DNA of 6,616 nt from Mycobacterium sp. (GTDB taxonomy: Bacteria; Actinomycetota; Actinomycetes; Mycobacteriales; Mycobacteriaceae), in assembly GCA_018882545.1 (NCBI GenBank), contig VERS01000122.1, positions 1-6,616 on the forward strand, written 5' to 3'. Below are positions 5,679 through 6,616 of this stretch, in pieces. A model generated the notes under the pieces. It searched no databases and was not told the origin of the DNA. It saw nothing but the letters and a program-made list of their open reading frames with translations. Every line of letters begins with the position of its first letter. Position 1 is the first letter of the stretch. A program made the translations under genes and the position numbers.

Positions 5679-5813
5679 ATGAGCGACCCAATTGTTGACG
5701 GCAGAGCCGCCCAGTGGAACGCTAGCCGTGCGGTGGCCGGTTCACCGCGCGGAGCAAGCGATGTCGGTTCCCTGTTTTCGCCTCAGACCCACCCCTTGAG
5801 CGCCCCTTGGTGA
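5679..5813 (+). CDS. Small ORF, 44 aa, translationally coupled to the glycosyltransferase
   Basis: ATG to TGA, 44 residues beginning MSDPIVDGRAAQW and ending THPLSAPW. The start is preceded by GGAGAGAGG with a 4-base spacer to the ATG, the best ribosome site on the plus strand of this window. The stop (TGA at 5811) overlaps the GTG start of the downstream gene as GTGA, the classic coupling arrangement; that gene has no ribosome site of its own. The protein shows no signal peptide, membrane helix or known motif, and it is rich in Ser, Ala and Gly. It may be a leader peptide, a real small protein, or the truncated front of a gene interrupted where foreign DNA joins. An 8-bp hairpin (5728-5750) lies inside it. 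Confidence 0.4.
   Translation: MSDPIVDGRAAQWNASRAVAGSPRGASDVGSLFSPQTHPLSAPW
5728..5750 (+). repeat. Hairpin inside the 44-codon ORF
   Basis: GCGGTG (5730-5735) pairs perfectly with CACCGC (5743-5748) around a 7-base loop, and G5728-C5750 plus a T-G wobble extend the stem to 8 pairs. It lies about 60 bases ahead of the glycosyltransferase start, so it could affect translation or transcript stability of that gene, or be incidental in GC-rich DNA. Confidence 0.3.
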
Positions 5814-6532
5814 ATACCCCCCTCCAGCTGGTGATTCCCACCCTCTGGCGACCAGCCGGGCTCTTGGCCGCCCTGGACGACTATCTGAGCTGCCCGGCGG
5901 TCGATCGCGTGATCGTGATCGACAACGACCCTAGCCAACGGCCGGCCCCGGCCGAGGCGCTGGCGAAGCACCCGCGGCTGCTGCTGCTCAGCCAGCCGCG
6001 CAACCTGCTGGTGAATCAGGCCTGGAATCTGGGGATGGCCCAGATCACCTCCAGCTCCACCCTGGTCGGCATCCTCAATGACGACATCCATATCCCTTCC
6101 GGCATATTGATGAAGCTGCTGGCACAGGCGCCGCCGCCAGGCACGGTGGTGGGTCTGCTTCCCGCCGGCGACACCCTCACCGACTTTGCGCTGGAACCCT
6201 TCACGTATCGCCATGGCGTGTCGATCGGCAGCCAGTGCGGAGGATTCGGTTCTGCATTGTTTCTGCGACGGAGCGATTTCGTGCCGATCCCATCGAGACT
6301 GCGGATCTGGTTCGGCGATGACTGGATTCTTCAACATGCCCGGCGGATCCTGGGGTTGCGCTCCACCCAGATCCGCGTCGACCGGCACGTGACAATGACG
6401 GCCATGCGTAGTTCCTACGCCTTCCGCCGGCAGCTCGCCCGCGACAAAGCGCTCGCTCCCCGACTGCTGGGCTGGGACCGTCCAACAGAGACCCGAGGCC
6501 GCCCCGACACGAGCGGCCGTGGCCACGGCTGA
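5810..6532 (+). CDS. Glycosyltransferase-like protein, GT-A fold (family 2-like)
   Basis: 240 residues from the GTG at 5810 (a TTG one codon earlier is also possible). The N-terminal LQLVIPTLWRP (about 5-15) is the first strand of a nucleotide-sugar-binding GT-A fold. VIVIDNDPS (34-42) is the second strand with its acidic turn, and LVNQAWNLGM (67-76) matches the asparagine-rich loop. GILNDDIHIP (87-96) carries the NDD metal/nucleotide site (the DxD equivalent), and FGDDWIL (168-174) carries the likely catalytic acidic pair. The order and spacing agree with GT2-like enzymes that transfer a sugar to a glycan or lipid acceptor; donor and acceptor cannot be read. No signal or membrane segment is seen, so it is cytoplasmic. 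The last about 17 residues are low in order (RGRPDTSGRGHG). Start coupling to the small upstream ORF is likely. Codon choice (runs of CTG, frequent CAG, some CAT, AAT and TTT) differs from the left-hand genes, suggesting transfer. Confidence 0.75.
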   Translation: MNTPLQLVIPTLWRPAGLLAALDDYLSCPAVDRVIVIDNDPSQRPAPAEALAKHPRLLLLSQPRNLLVNQAWNLGMAQITSSSTLVGILNDDIHIPSGILMKLLAQAPPPGTVVGLLPAGDTLTDFALEPFTYRHGVSIGSQCGGFGSALFLRRSDFVPIPSRLRIWFGDDWILQHARRILGLRSTQIRVDRHVTMTAMRSSYAFRRQLARDKALAPRLLGWDRPTETRGRPDTSGRGHG

Positions 6533-6616
6533 GTTCGAGCCCACGGCTTGGCCGCTGCCGGGCCGACTGGTGCGGGTGCTCGGCTGTTCCCACCCGATCA
6601 GGGCTTCTGCTACCAC
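6519..6616 (+). CDS. Start of a further ORF, cut by the right edge
   Basis: A GTG at 6519 opens a frame that stays open for 32 codons to the window end (VATAEFEPTAWPLPGRLVRV...). It overlaps the glycosyltransferase stop by 14 bases, as in a compact operon. The frame is also open upstream for many codons, so the start is a guess. The product is not recognisable from so short a piece. Confidence 0.35.
   Translation, partial: MATAEFEPTAWPLPGRLVRVLGCSHPIRASAT

Noticed and set aside
5783..6616. A 277-codon minus-strand frame opposite the glycosyltransferase
   Set aside because: The product is rich in Gln, His, Gly and Arg and has no motif, whereas the plus strand gives clear IPTL, NDD and GDDW motifs over the same DNA.

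Overview
The window looks like chromosomal DNA from an actinobacterium, most likely Mycobacterium or a close relative. It is GC-rich and uses GTG and TTG starts. It also carries families typical of mycobacteria: a wax ester synthase/diacylglycerol acyltransferase, a deazaflavin (F420)-dependent nitroreductase and a tiny secreted two-module cysteine protein. I inferred the taxon from gene content only; no database search was possible.

From position 1 to about 5540 every convincing gene is on the minus strand. Read in the direction of transcription (right to left), these are: a DUF2071/YqjF-like protein (4651-5391), perhaps preceded by a small overlapping ORF (5375-5536); a non-coding stretch with a perfect 9-bp hairpin and a tandem 28/29-bp repeat (4420-4650); a small protein whose C-terminal half reads like a ribbon-helix-helix DNA-binding fold (4012-4386 or 4419); a 77-residue secreted protein with two copies of a Cys/Gly/aromatic/Trp/Cys module (3591-3824), followed by a terminator-like hairpin (3550-3571); and a tight three-gene group made of WS/DGAT (1765-3327), Ddn-like F420 oxidoreductase (1191-1745) and the first 370 residues of a YtcJ-type amidohydrolase (from 1110 off the left edge). 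The first two genes of that group are 19 bp apart and the third follows after 80 bp, so they probably form an operon. Its theme may be storage-lipid synthesis plus redox or hydrolytic conversion of small molecules, but no common pathway can be read from the sequence. A perfect 6-4-6 inverted repeat (3375-3390) lies just upstream and is a candidate operator.

From about 5640 to the right edge the layout changes. Genes run on the plus strand: a 44-codon ORF with a strong Shine-Dalgarno, a GT-A-fold glycosyltransferase-like protein (5810-6532) whose start overlaps the stop of the small ORF, and the beginning of a further ORF (6519 to the edge). The glycosyltransferase differs in character from its left neighbours (heavy CTG/CAG use, and a sequence style that reminds me of cyanobacterial or proteobacterial proteins). 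This end may be horizontally acquired or, in metagenomic data, a chimeric join.

I do not see a clear new defence, mobile or biosynthetic system. The observations most worth following are the secreted twin-module protein, the orphan ribbon-helix-helix-like protein, the coupled small ORF/glycosyltransferase pair across the discontinuity, and the structured intergenic repeats.
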